From the NCBI GenBank assembly GCA_029866155.1, contig JARWZW010000050.1:58733-122732 (forward strand): a stretch of DNA of 64,000 bases, read 5' to 3'. The stretch's first letter is position 1, and each line of letters begins with the position of its first letter. The DNA comes from Caulobacter sp. GTDB taxonomy: Bacteria > Pseudomonadota > Alphaproteobacteria > Caulobacterales > Caulobacteraceae. The position numbers were made by a program, and so were the translations under genes. The notes beneath the pieces were generated by a model. That model was not told where the DNA came from and did not search any database. It saw only the letters and a list, made by a program, of their open reading frames with translations. Below, piece after piece: positions 28,842-37,287 of the stretch.

Positions 28842-29756
28842 ATGCCGATAGCCTTCGTCGCTGGAGCCAACGGGGCGATTGGACGCCATGTCGTTGCTGA
28901 ACTGAAGCAGCGCGGATGGCGCGTCGCAGGCCTGGGCCATGGGCCGCGCCATTGGGAGGCAGGTCGGATCGACGCCTGGCGGACCGGCGAGATCGATATC
29001 GCGGCCCTGGATGATCTGGCGGATGACCTTGGGCCCCCGGAGCTGATCCTGAATCTGGCCGGAGGCGCGTCCGTTGGCGCGTCGGTCGTCGATCCGGCAG
29101 GGGACCTGCAGCGCACGCTGCCAGCCTGTGTGACCTTGCTGGCCTGGGCTGCGGCGGCGGCCCCTGCGGCGCGGCAGGTTCACGCCTCAAGCGCCGCAGT
29201 CTACGGAGACCGGCACATGGTCGCCATCGCCGAGACGGCGACCCCCCAGCCGGTTTCGCCCTACGGGTTCCACAAGCATCTTCAGGAACAGGCCGTCCGG
29301 TTCTGGGCGGCCCAGAACGGATCTTCCGCAGCCCTGGTGAGACTGTTCTCGGTCTATGGTCCGGGGCTGCACAAGCAGCTTGTCCACGACCTGATCATCC
29401 AGCTTTCTGGGCGCCCCGAACAGATCATTCTCTCCGGCAGTGGCGATGCATGCCGGGACTGGATCTGGATCGAGGACGCAGCACGGCTGATGGTCGACGC
29501 TGCTGACTGGGCCAACCCCTCGGTTCCTGTCTTCAATGGATGCACCGGCCGGGCGACATCGGTGAGGGACATGGCGCGGATGCTGATCCGGGCCAGCGGG
29601 GGCGCCACGGCCATTACCTTTGACGGGAAGGACCGTCCGGGCGACCCGCTTCATCTGGTCGGCTCGACAGAGCGGCTTGCTTCCGCTGGATACCTTTCGA
29701 GGGTTTCGCTGGCGGATGGACTTGGCCGACTGGCCCATGGCGTCCTGGCGGTATGA
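28842..29756 (+). CDS. NAD-dependent epimerase/dehydratase (extended SDR)
   Basis: Encodes 304 residues. The Rossmann motif is at the N-terminus (MPIAFVAGANGAIGRHVVAE). The catalytic YxxxK is present in SPYGFHKHLQEQAV, with the Ser in HASSAAVYGDRHM. Late features such as VRLFSVYGPGLHKQL and DWIWIEDAARLMVDAAD are typical of nucleotide-sugar epimerases. It changes or dehydrates an NDP-sugar in the cytoplasm. The stop overlaps the ATG of a glycosyltransferase gene (ATGA), so it most likely makes the sugar that the next enzyme transfers. The ribosome site is weak. Confidence 0.92.
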   Translation: MPIAFVAGANGAIGRHVVAELKQRGWRVAGLGHGPRHWEAGRIDAWRTGEIDIAALDDLADDLGPPELILNLAGGASVGASVVDPAGDLQRTLPACVTLLAWAAAAAPAARQVHASSAAVYGDRHMVAIAETATPQPVSPYGFHKHLQEQAVRFWAAQNGSSAALVRLFSVYGPGLHKQLVHDLIIQLSGRPEQIILSGSGDACRDWIWIEDAARLMVDAADWANPSVPVFNGCTGRATSVRDMARMLIRASGGATAITFDGKDRPGDPLHLVGSTERLASAGYLSRVSLADGLGRLAHGVLAV

Positions 29757-30913
29757 GCCTTCGTGTCGCTTTCCGGATCACCAATCCCGAGGAATGGACG
29801 GGCGGGGTGAACTACATCCTCAATCTCTGCCGGGTGCTTCGGGCCCATGCGACCCAGATCGAGCCTGTGGTCTTCGCCCCGACCCGGATCTCCTCCGATC
29901 TTCGTCAGGCGATCCGGTCAGCCTGCGGGGCGACGCCGACGGCCCTGCGGGACCGGACGCGCAAGGACGACCTGCTGGCCATGGGTGGAATGCCGGAGGC
30001 GGCCAGTCAGAGGGCCTTTGCCAAGGCCGGAATCGATGTGGTCTTCGAGTCGACGGGCTATTATGGGCCAAGGCCGGAGCTTCCGGTCGTGTCCTGGCTG
30101 CCGGATTTTCAGAACCGCCGTCTGCCACAACTGTTTTCGCCGTCTCAGAGGCTGGTTCGCGACCTGCGCTACCGCCTGATCCTGGCAAGCCGGCCTTGCG
30201 TCATGCTGTCCAGTCAGGACGCCCATGCCGACATGATCGCATTCTATGGCCCGCGGGCCCGGCCAGTTGCGGTGATCCCCTTCGCCCTGCGGCCCCCATC
30301 CCTGCCGACCTTCGCCGCCGGTGAGGCGGTGCGGCGGCGGCTGGGATTGCCGGAGCGCTTCCTGTTCCTGCCCAACCAGTTCTGGATTCACAAGAACCAC
30401 GCTGTTGTGGTCGAGGCTCTTGGTCGACTGGCCCCGGAGGTCAGGCCGGTGATTGCAGCCTCCGGCCTTCCCCATGATCCACGCGCGCCGCACCTGGTCG
30501 AGCAGCTTCGAAAGCGGATCGAAATCCTGGGGGTGGGTGACTGCTTCCGGATGCTAGGTCTGCTTAGATTTCCCGAAGTCCTGGCGCTGAACGCCAGGGC
30601 GGACGCCCTGGTCAATCCCTCACTCTTCGAGGGTTGGAGCACAACGGTTGAGGAGGCCAAGGCTCTGGGGACGCCTCTGGTCCTCTCAGCCCTTCCGGTG
30701 CACCGCGAGCAGGTGGGTTCAGAGGCCCTGTTCTTTGACCCCCATGACCCGGAGGCCTGCGCACGCGCCCTGGCGGCGGCGGCTTCGGGCCCGGCCAGAA
30801 CCGCCAATCCTGTTCCGGGACTGGCGGAGCGGGGAACGGCGGCCCAAAAGCGGTTTGCAGACCAGCTTTCCCGGCTATTCCATCAGGCGGCCGGGCGGGA
30901 CCCGGCAGCCTGA
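29753..30913 (+). CDS. Glycosyltransferase family 4 (GT-B)
   Basis: Encodes 386 residues. The donor-binding C-terminal half has FLFLPNQFWIHKNHAVVVEA and the EX7E-type region NPSLFEGWSTTVEEAKALG, followed by LFFDPHDPEACARAL, all usual in GT4 enzymes. The N-terminal half opens AFRITNPEEWTGGVNYILNL, the glycine-rich acceptor-side loop. It probably adds a sugar to a surface glycan precursor at the inner membrane. It is translationally coupled to the epimerase gene by a 4-nt overlap. The donor sugar cannot be told. Confidence 0.92.
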   Translation: MSLRVAFRITNPEEWTGGVNYILNLCRVLRAHATQIEPVVFAPTRISSDLRQAIRSACGATPTALRDRTRKDDLLAMGGMPEAASQRAFAKAGIDVVFESTGYYGPRPELPVVSWLPDFQNRRLPQLFSPSQRLVRDLRYRLILASRPCVMLSSQDAHADMIAFYGPRARPVAVIPFALRPPSLPTFAAGEAVRRRLGLPERFLFLPNQFWIHKNHAVVVEALGRLAPEVRPVIAASGLPHDPRAPHLVEQLRKRIEILGVGDCFRMLGLLRFPEVLALNARADALVNPSLFEGWSTTVEEAKALGTPLVLSALPVHREQVGSEALFFDPHDPEACARALAAAASGPARTANPVPGLAERGTAAQKRFADQLSRLFHQAAGRDPAA

Positions 30914-30934
30914 GGTCTGTCGGGTCGAAGCGGC

Positions 30935-31351
30935 CTATTGCGGGATTGGCGGCGCCGGCTCGGGCGCAGGCTCCGGGGTCACTGGCAGGGGTGCAGGGGG
31001 TGCGGAGATGGACCTGGCGGCGTCTTCCCGGGCGTCCTGGGCGGCGTTGCGGGCATCCTGGGCCGCGCTGCGGGCCTCGGCGGCGACCCGGTCACCGGCC
31101 ATCTGGGCAGAAAGGGTTGCGGAGTCGGCCCCGGCCTGGGCCCCTTCCACCAAGCCCTGCAGGCGGGACTGTTCTGCCACAGTCCTGAGGTCCTCACTGG
31201 TGGCGTCCTTATCGCGGCCGATCACCATGAAGGCCACGGCGATGATCGCCACCACCGCCACCAGACCGGCGATGACCCAGGGTCCGGAGCCGCCGGAGCC
31301 CTGACCTGCGGCGTGCGGCGTGTGGACGGGGTCGCCCGAAGAATTGGTCAT
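30935..31351 (-). CDS. Single-span membrane protein with Ala-rich helical tail
   Basis: Encodes 138 residues. After a glycine- and serine-rich N-terminus there is one membrane span at about residues 24-45 (WVIAGLVAVVAIIAVAFMVI). The remainder is a charged, alanine-rich amphipathic helix with a short repeat (SAAQDARNAAQDARED) and a proline-rich C-terminal end (PAPLPVTPEPAPEPAP). The latter looks like a cell-wall-spanning segment. No enzymatic motif is present and I recognise no named family. It lies 67 nt downstream of prmA on the same strand. Confidence 0.8.
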   Translation of the reverse strand: MTNSSGDPVHTPHAAGQGSGGSGPWVIAGLVAVVAIIAVAFMVIGRDKDATSEDLRTVAEQSRLQGLVEGAQAGADSATLSAQMAGDRVAAEARSAAQDARNAAQDAREDAARSISAPPAPLPVTPEPAPEPAPPIPQ

Positions 31352-31418
31352 GTGAAGAACTTTCTCGCTGACTCTGTTGCCAGACCGAACGTGCCCCCGA
31401 GGCCGAAGTTCCCCTTTG

Positions 31419-32285
31419 TCAGCCCTTCTGCAGGACCAGGGTCGCCCAGGCGTCGCGATGCAGGCGACGCTTCAGGCGAAAGCCCCGGGCGAGGTAGGCG
31501 GCCTTGACCCGCCGCTCCTGGGTGCGAAGCAGGCCGGACAGGATGGCGATCCCGCCGGGCCTCAAGGCTGTGCCGATATCCTGCGCCAGGGCGACCAGGG
31601 GCGGGGCCAGGATATTGGCGAATACCAGATCATAGGGCGCCTGGTTCGCCACCTTGCGATGGCCAAGCCCGGAGGCCAGGACAAAGTGCGCCCTGGCGCC
31701 ATTCACCTCGGCGTTCTCGCCCGCGATCCGCACAGAGGGGGCGTCGATATCCGTTCCGATGGCTACGGCAGAGCCCGTACGGGCCGCCGCTATGGCGAGG
31801 ACTCCTGTTCCGGCTCCCACGTCCAGCACCTTCCTGAACCGGCGGCCTTTGAGCAGGTCATGGAACACCCTCAGGCAACCCGCCGTGGTGCCATGATGCC
31901 CCGTTCCGAAGGCCGCGCCGGCCTCGATCCGGAGAGTGACGGCATTGGGTGGGGCCAGCCCCCTGTCATGCAGGCCAAAGACGAAGAACCGGCCTTCGCG
32001 GACCGGAGGCAGGCCCGACAGGGACATGGCCAGCCAGTCGGCGTCAGCCAGGGCCTCGGTGACGACGGCCAGTTCACTATGGCCAGCCAGGGCCGCGCGG
32101 ATGCCATCGGCCTCTTCGCCAGTGACCGGAAAGGCGTCGATCCGCCAGACGCCCCTGTCCTCGTCTTCTTCCAGGATCGAGTAGGTCGCGCCCTCCAGCA
32201 TTGGATTGGCGTCCATATCGGCGGCAGCGGCTTCAGCGGCGGCGCGGGGCCCCCGGGCGATGATCTGTACGGCGTCTTCGGTCAT
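31419..32285 (-). CDS. prmA: Ribosomal protein L11 methyltransferase PrmA
   Basis: Encodes 288 residues, the normal size. The methyltransferase domain has motif [19 protein letters not shown] near residue 155, then [17 protein letters not shown], and the PrmA hallmark [13 protein letters not shown], the N-I-L-A-x-P-L motif. The N-terminal third, rich in alanine, is the L11-recognition domain. The enzyme trimethylates L11 in the cytoplasm. An upstream conserved piece, [17 protein letters not shown], is the substrate loop typical of PrmA. It is divergent from the serine hydrolase gene with 112 nt between the starts. Confidence 0.95.
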   Translation of the reverse strand: MTEDAVQIIARGPRAAAEAAAADMDANPMLEGATYSILEEDEDRGVWRIDAFPVTGEEADGIRAALAGHSELAVVTEALADADWLAMSLSGLPPVREGRFFVFGLHDRGLAPPNAVTLRIEAGAAFGTGHHGTTAGCLRVFHDLLKGRRFRKVLDVGAGTGVLAIAAARTGSAVAIGTDIDAPSVRIAGENAEVNGARAHFVLASGLGHRKVANQAPYDLVFANILAPPLVALAQDIGTALRPGGIAILSGLLRTQERRVKAAYLARGFRLKRRLHRDAWATLVLQKG

Positions 32286-32397
32286 GGCGCCGGTTTATCC
32301 GAAATGTCCCGCCGCTCAATGCATATGCAGGCAAGCTTGGCCGGTGACGTTGCCATTCGCCTCCTGTAAGTCAGGTCAAAACAGGGGAGGATCGGCG

Positions 32398-33534
32398 ATG
32401 GCCGGCGAGGCAATGGGCTATGTGCAGGACCGGTTCGCCGACGTCCAAAAGACTTTTGCGGGCAATCTGGGGAGCGGGGCCGACCTGGGGGCTTCCTTCT
32501 GCGCCACCCTGAACGGCGAGATCGTTGTCGACCTCTGGGGCGGCTGGGCTGATGAGGCCAAGACCCGTGCCTGGGAAAAGGACACCATCGTCAACGTCTA
32601 TTCGACCACCAAGACCATGACGGCCCTCTGCGCCCTGATCCTCGCCGACCGCGGAGAGCTGGACTTCGATGCGCCGGTTGCGCGCTACTGGCCGGAGTTC
32701 GCCGCCAACGGCAAGGCGGACGTCAAGGTCAGCCATTTGATGAGCCATTCCGCCGGTCTGTCCGGCTGGAAGGAGCCGCTGGTCGCCGAAGACCTCTATG
32801 ACTGGGAAAAGGCCACCAGCCTGCTGGCCGCCCAGGCCCCCTATTGGGAACCAGGCTCGGCCCCGGGCTACCATGCCATGACCCAGGGCTATCTGGTTGG
32901 AGAAGTCGTCCGGAGGGTCAGTGGCCGCAGCCTGGGAACCTTCTTCCGGCAGGAAGTCGCCGAGCCGCTGGGCGCGGACTTCCACATCGGCCTTCCGGCG
33001 TCCGAGGACCATCGGGTCGCGGACCTGATTCCGATCCCCGCCGCTGAAGCGAGCATCAGCGTCGGGCCCAGCACCGAAATCCAGCAGAACATGTCCGGCA
33101 ACCCGCCGATCAATCCGCTCGCCACCCGCACCAGGGCCTGGCGGGGCGCGGAGATTCCGGCGGCCGGCGGCACGGGCAATGCCCGTTCGGTGGCCATGGT
33201 CCAGTCGATTCTGGCCAATGGCGGGACGGTCCAGGGAAAGACTTTCCTTTCCGAGGCCGGATGCCGCAAGGCGCTGGAGCTGCAGATCGAGGGCCATGAC
33301 CTTATCCTCGGCATTCCTGTTCGCTATGGCATGGGCTTTGGCCTGGCCGGTGGCATGGTGCCGCTTCCCAATGCCAACACCATCTATTGGGGCGGCTATG
33401 GCGGCTCCCTCGTCATTATCGACATGGATGCCCACACCACATTTGGCTACGCAATGAACCGGATGGCGGGCACGACCACCGGCGATATGCGGGCCTTCAG
33501 CCTGGCCATGGCGATGTGGGGTGCCCTGGCCTAG
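32398..33534 (+). CDS. Beta-lactamase-fold serine hydrolase/esterase
   Basis: Encodes 378 residues from the ATG at 32398, preceded by AGGGGAGG. There is no signal peptide, so it is cytoplasmic. The active-site S-x-x-K is Ser69-Thr-Thr-Lys72 in VYSTTKTMTALCAL. The tyrosine of the second motif is Tyr158 in PGYHAMTQGY. The family (class C beta-lactamase-like, EstB/LACTB type) contains esterases and peptidases rather than true beta-lactamases. The C-terminus MAGTTTGDMRAFSLAMAMWG is closely copied in a relic 1.1 kb downstream. The gene is divergent from prmA and followed by a hairpin. Confidence 0.93.
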   Translation: MAGEAMGYVQDRFADVQKTFAGNLGSGADLGASFCATLNGEIVVDLWGGWADEAKTRAWEKDTIVNVYSTTKTMTALCALILADRGELDFDAPVARYWPEFAANGKADVKVSHLMSHSAGLSGWKEPLVAEDLYDWEKATSLLAAQAPYWEPGSAPGYHAMTQGYLVGEVVRRVSGRSLGTFFRQEVAEPLGADFHIGLPASEDHRVADLIPIPAAEASISVGPSTEIQQNMSGNPPINPLATRTRAWRGAEIPAAGGTGNARSVAMVQSILANGGTVQGKTFLSEAGCRKALELQIEGHDLILGIPVRYGMGFGLAGGMVPLPNANTIYWGGYGGSLVIIDMDAHTTFGYAMNRMAGTTTGDMRAFSLAMAMWGALA

Positions 33535-33547
33535 GGGTTCGGGTTGT

Positions 33548-33578
33548 GCTGTGGCCGGACCCACGCGCCGGCCACAGC
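33548..33578 (+). terminator. Hairpin after the serine hydrolase gene
   Basis: An 11-bp perfect inverted repeat (GCTGTGGCCGG and CCGGCCACAGC) with a 9-nt loop lies 14 nt after the stop. It has no T tract next to it, so it may end transcription weakly or act with the T-rich tracts further on. Confidence 0.55.
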
Positions 33579-33639
33579 CTCCGTCCAAGACGATCCCTGT
33601 GCCGGTCACGCCCAACTGGCAGCCCCCAATGCCGGGCAG
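33577..33639 (-). pseudogene. Possible cytochrome b561-like gene fragment (relic)
   Basis: The minus strand encodes LPGIGGCQLGVTGTGIVLDG over 63 nt. This matches the internal segment LGIAICLLGVTGTGIVMDGG of the intact cytochrome b gene at 38281-38910 in 15 of 19 aligned positions, from G-I to D-G-G. Many nucleotide differences are in third codon positions, as expected if both were once coding. Similarity stops at both ends, so it is a fragment only. The match is short; chance cannot be excluded without alignment statistics. Confidence 0.45.
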
Positions 33640-33824
33640 GCGTGAACCGCCCCGGGGGACGCAGGATCCTGACGCGTCGGGGCCTGAAAAATCCTGGAGC
33701 GTCATTTTTTTCATCGTAATTTTTTGCGTCATTTTTTTCGGGCGGCATTTTCCGGTCCGGTTCGGCCATGCCAGGACGGACCCGGATGGGGGGTGAGGCT
33801 GCGTGTAGAAAAATCTCAATAATT
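33640..33824. other. T-rich spacer with a 14-bp direct repeat
   Basis: The spacer between the relic and the terminase gene is much richer in A and T than the rest of the window. GCGTCATTTTTTTC occurs at 33699-33712 and again at 33726-33739, 27 bp apart. No gene is visible. The T tracts could serve as terminators for plus-strand transcription. Confidence 0.5.
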
Positions 33825-34622
33825 TCAACTGATAAGGCCCCGTTCCAGCCGGTCGAGTTCCTGCCGCATCTCGGCGACCCAGGGCGCTTCCTTAAGCGGC
33901 CGGGGTCTCCTGTAGGGCGGGCGGGCCGGTTTTTGCGTCAGGGCGGTGTCAGAAACGGTCAGGGCTTCGTCAGGGCCGTCACAGGGTTCGGTAACGCCGA
34001 AGTCAGGGCCGTCACAGGGTTCGGTAACGACGTTGTCCATGTTTTTTGCGGGCCTTTCGCCAGTCTCCTCCACCGTCATCCAGGCCGGAGCCTCGCTGTC
34101 CGCCTCGATGGCCGTCAGCCGCGCCGCCTCGGCCCTGGCCATGTCGGCGATCTCGGCCTGACCCTGGTGGGTGTCCAGATGGGCCAGCAACAGCTTGAGC
34201 GCCGCCAGCTTGTCGCCCAGCCGGATATGGAGGCGGCGATGGCTGACGCCGGCGCGGCTGGTCTCGCTGTAGCGGAATTCGCGAAACCCGGCCGCCCTGG
34301 CATGGGTGATCCGGGACAGGTCCAGACTGGGCTGGCCGTCCTTGAGCTGCACATAGTCGGCCATGTTGGCGAAGGCGACGCGGCTGATTTCCAGCAGCAC
34401 GGCGGGCCGGGTCAGGGGATTGTCCCGCGCCGCGACCCCGGCCTCGATGGCGGCCCGCACATTGGGCCGCTTCATCAGCTCATGCCCCGCCTGCCGCGCC
34501 GCCGTCCACCGATAGCCGGCCCATTCGGCCGCCTCCCGGGCGCTGCCGCCGCGCAGATATTCGTCGACAAACCGCGACTGCCGGGGATTGAGCGGCCGAC
34601 TGGCCGGAGAGAGTTTTGCCAT
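33825..34622 (-). CDS. Phage terminase small subunit-like protein, orphan
   Basis: Encodes 265 residues from the ATG at 34622. Residues about 10-60 are the helix-turn-helix of terminase small subunits (LNPRQSRFVDEYLRGGSARE, then AGYRWTAARQAGHELMKRPN and VRAAIEAGVAA). The small subunit binds the phage packaging site. The C-terminal part departs from the family: it contains a tandem 11-residue repeat (VTEPCDGPD twice) and a basic proline-rich end (KPARPPYRRPRPLKE). No large subunit, portal or capsid gene is near, so this is a stray phage gene or a domesticated DNA-binding protein. It is flanked by gene relics. A longer upstream frame is rejected. Confidence 0.82.
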   Translation of the reverse strand: MAKLSPASRPLNPRQSRFVDEYLRGGSAREAAEWAGYRWTAARQAGHELMKRPNVRAAIEAGVAARDNPLTRPAVLLEISRVAFANMADYVQLKDGQPSLDLSRITHARAAGFREFRYSETSRAGVSHRRLHIRLGDKLAALKLLLAHLDTHQGQAEIADMARAEAARLTAIEADSEAPAWMTVEETGERPAKNMDNVVTEPCDGPDFGVTEPCDGPDEALTVSDTALTQKPARPPYRRPRPLKEAPWVAEMRQELDRLERGLIS

Positions 34623-34667
34623 GGGGAGGCCTCCTGAAGGGATCGAAGCGGGAGGAGGCATTATCCC

Positions 34668-34736
34668 ATGGCGGGCGCGATCACCGGTGACATGCGGGCC
34701 GTCAGTCTCGCCCTGGCGATGTGGGGAGCCCTGGCC
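34668..34736 (+). pseudogene. 3' relic of a second serine hydrolase gene
   Basis: The plus strand reads MAGAITGDMRAVSLALAMWG then ALA, matching the last 23 codons of the intact hydrolase (MAGTTTGDMRAFSLAMAMWG then ALA, 33463-33531). Eighteen of 23 residues agree, and many differences are silent, so this was once a coding paralogue and not a recent copy. Similarity begins sharply at the ATG and the original stop is gone. The relic overlaps the antisense 3' end of the P-type ATPase gene (34702 onward). Confidence 0.72.
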
Positions 34737-37287
34737 GAACGGGCGGAAGGTGCAGCGGCCGGGCCCAGCGCCACAGCCGCAGCACGATCCCGCTTGCGGC
34801 GCCGCAGAAGAGGGCGACCACCAGAGCCGCAAAAAGAAGTTCAGGATGCGGCGGCGATACCTTGAACAGGGTCGACAGGCCGGGGACGGTCAGAACCAGA
34901 ACCAGGACCAGCATGCCACCTGCGACTGAGGCGATGATCCAGTAGATCCGGCGATGGGATGAAATCAGCTTTCCCCCCGAAGAAGCTGCATCGACCAGGG
35001 CCAGGGTCAGATTGCTCACAACCAGGGTAAGGAAGGCAGCGCCACGGGCTTCGGCTTCCGGCACATGGTCCAACGCCCAGAGATAGACGCCCATCACCCC
35101 GGCCAGAACGCCCAGTCCCTGGACCAGCGCCATGGCGATCTGGTTCGGACCGAAGAGGGGCTCATGCCGGGGGCGCGGAGGTCGCTGCATGGCGCTTTTT
35201 GCGCCGGGCTCCGCCTCGAAGACCATGGCGCAGACCGGATCGATCACCAGTTCCAGAAACACCACATGCATGGGGTAGAGCAGCGGCGGCAGCCCCAAAG
35301 TGATCGGCAGGATGGCAAGACCGGCGATCGGCACATGGATCGCCGTCACATAGATCAGGGCCCTTCGCAGATTGTCGAAAATGCGCCGGCCGAGGGCGAC
35401 ACCCCCGACGATGGAGGCAAAGCTGTCATCCATCAGCACCAGATCCGCCGACTCCCGCGCCACATCCGTGCCATTGCGACCCATGGCGATACCGATATGG
35501 GCCGTCTCAAGGGCCGGGGCGTCATTGACGCCATCACCCGTCATTGCGACCACGCCCCCGGCGGCCTTGAATCCCTCGACCAGCAACAGTTTCTGCTCCG
35601 GGGTGATCCGGGCGAACACCCGGACCGACTTCAGGGCTTCCGAAAGGGCTCCAGGCTCGAGGGCGGCAAGCTCGGCCCCCAGCATTGCCCCACCCGCGAC
35701 ATCGATGCCGGCGGACCTTGCAATGGCCAGGGCCGTGGCCGGATGATCGCCGGTGATCATCACGACGGTCAGGCCGGCAGATCGCGCCTGGGCAAGGGCG
35801 GCCGGAACATCCTTGCGGACAGGATCCAGGAACCCGACCAATCCAGCGAAGGTGAAGTCGGCCTCATCGGGGTCATCCGGAAAGGGGGATGACTGGTTGT
35901 TGAAGGCGACGGCCAGCACCCTGAGGCCCTGGTCGGCAAGGGCCTCGACGGTTCTTGTCAGGCTTTCACGCCTGTCGGCGTCCAGATGGCAGAGACCGAA
36001 TATGGCTTCGGGCGCGCCCTTGGCGGCCGCGACTGGCGAATTGTCCTTTCCAGCCCAGGTCTGGACGACCGCCATGCGATGCGGCTGCAGCGGCCAGATA
36101 CGCAGCGGGGCCGCATCGGCGGGTAACCGGCCGGAAGGCTGACGGCCCAGAAGGTCGCGGATCGCCCGGTCCATGGGGTCAACGGGGCGGGCCGCGGAGG
36201 CCATTCCGGCCAGCCTCAGAAGCTCAGCGCTGGCGCCGCTCGGGGATGTCGCCTCGGTGATGGCCAGGTCCTCGCCATCGGTCCAGAGACGGGCGACCTG
36301 CATGCGGTTTTCGGTCAGGGTGCCGGTCTTGTCGACGCAGAGGACGGTCGCGCCGCCCAGGGCCTCGATCACGGCGCTGCGCCGAACCAGCACCCTTTGA
36401 TGCGCCAACCGCCCGGAGCCGAGGGCCAGAAACACGGCCAGCACCATGGGAAACTCTTCCGGGATCAGCGCAATAGCCACAGTGATGCCGGCCAGGGCGC
36501 CGTCGATCCAGTCGCCCCGCAACAGGCCGTAAGCAACCGCCACCAGGACGCAGAAGCCGATGGCGAAAAGGCCGAGCCAGGCGACAAGGCGCCCTGCGGT
36601 TTTCTGAAGCGGCGTGGGCTCCGAAACAATGGCGGCCAGGGACATGCCGATCTTGCCCAGCGCCGTGTTCGGTCCGGTGCGTGTGACGCGGGCTACGGCC
36701 TGGCCGCGCATAATCAGGGTCCCGGAGAACAGGTTTGGACCTGCCTCGGCTCCGGGCGCGGCGGCCTCGTCAAGGGCCTCGCCCGGTTGCAGCAGCCGCT
36801 TCGAGACCGGGGCCGACTCGCCGGTCAGGGCCGACTCGTCCACCGACAGGACATCGCCTGAGGTCAGGACGCCGTCTGCCGGCAACCGCTCCCCTTCGCC
36901 GATCAGAACCAGATCCCCGGACACGAGGTCGCGGGCGGCGACGACCCGCTCGATCCCGTCGCGGATCACCCGGGCCCTGGGCTGTGAGAGATCCCGCAGT
37001 GCGCTCAAGGCCCTTTCGCTGCGGCTTTCCTGCAGGACAACCAGCCCGATGGTGGCGATGGCGCCGCCCATCAGGAACAGTCCTTCGCCAAGGCTGCCGA
37101 GCACCAGATACAGCGCGGCGGCGCCGATCAGCAGCAGGAACATGGGTTCGCGCATGGTCTCGAAAATGATGCGCAGCAGGCTCCTACCAGTGGAGACGGG
37201 CAGAGAATTGGGACCGTCCCGGACAAGGCGGGACGCTGCCTGGGCCTGGGTCAGGCCGAGATCCATCGGTTGTTCAGGGCGGGCCAT
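34702..37287 (-). CDS. Cation-translocating P-type ATPase
   Basis: Encodes 861 residues from the ATG at 37287, with AAGGG upstream. The order of domains is that of P2-type pumps. The actuator has DESALTGESAPVSKRL. The fourth span has ALIPEEFPMVLAVFLAL, so the usual PEGLP is replaced by PEEFP. The phosphorylation site is VLCVDKTGTLTENRM, and the hinge is MTGDGVNDAPALETAHIGIA. At least eight membrane spans are seen and no N-terminal metal-binding CxxC. The transported ion is unclear: Ca2+ and Mg2+-type pumps share this layout. The last 12 codons run antisense into the hydrolase relic, so the natural C-terminus may have been altered. Confidence 0.93.
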   Translation of the reverse strand: MARPEQPMDLGLTQAQAASRLVRDGPNSLPVSTGRSLLRIIFETMREPMFLLLIGAAALYLVLGSLGEGLFLMGGAIATIGLVVLQESRSERALSALRDLSQPRARVIRDGIERVVAARDLVSGDLVLIGEGERLPADGVLTSGDVLSVDESALTGESAPVSKRLLQPGEALDEAAAPGAEAGPNLFSGTLIMRGQAVARVTRTGPNTALGKIGMSLAAIVSEPTPLQKTAGRLVAWLGLFAIGFCVLVAVAYGLLRGDWIDGALAGITVAIALIPEEFPMVLAVFLALGSGRLAHQRVLVRRSAVIEALGGATVLCVDKTGTLTENRMQVARLWTDGEDLAITEATSPSGASAELLRLAGMASAARPVDPMDRAIRDLLGRQPSGRLPADAAPLRIWPLQPHRMAVVQTWAGKDNSPVAAAKGAPEAIFGLCHLDADRRESLTRTVEALADQGLRVLAVAFNNQSSPFPDDPDEADFTFAGLVGFLDPVRKDVPAALAQARSAGLTVVMITGDHPATALAIARSAGIDVAGGAMLGAELAALEPGALSEALKSVRVFARITPEQKLLLVEGFKAAGGVVAMTGDGVNDAPALETAHIGIAMGRNGTDVARESADLVLMDDSFASIVGGVALGRRIFDNLRRALIYVTAIHVPIAGLAILPITLGLPPLLYPMHVVFLELVIDPVCAMVFEAEPGAKSAMQRPPRPRHEPLFGPNQIAMALVQGLGVLAGVMGVYLWALDHVPEAEARGAAFLTLVVSNLTLALVDAASSGGKLISSHRRIYWIIASVAGGMLVLVLVLTVPGLSTLFKVSPPHPELLFAALVVALFCGAASGIVLRLWRWARPLHLPPVRPGLPTSPGRD

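Noticed and set aside
32371..33828. 485-codon open frame on the minus strand opposite the serine hydrolase gene
   Set aside because: It is a mirror of the codon bias of the plus-strand gene and has no family features. Only the short piece at 33577-33639 looks meaningful.
33969..34029. 28-bp direct repeat that might suggest a CRISPR array
   Set aside because: Only two units, in frame inside the terminase gene, period 33 bp, giving an 11-residue protein repeat.
33535..34740. Complete insertion sequence or prophage at the terminase locus
   Set aside because: No transposase, integrase, terminal inverted repeats or other phage genes found; only relics and one phage-like gene.
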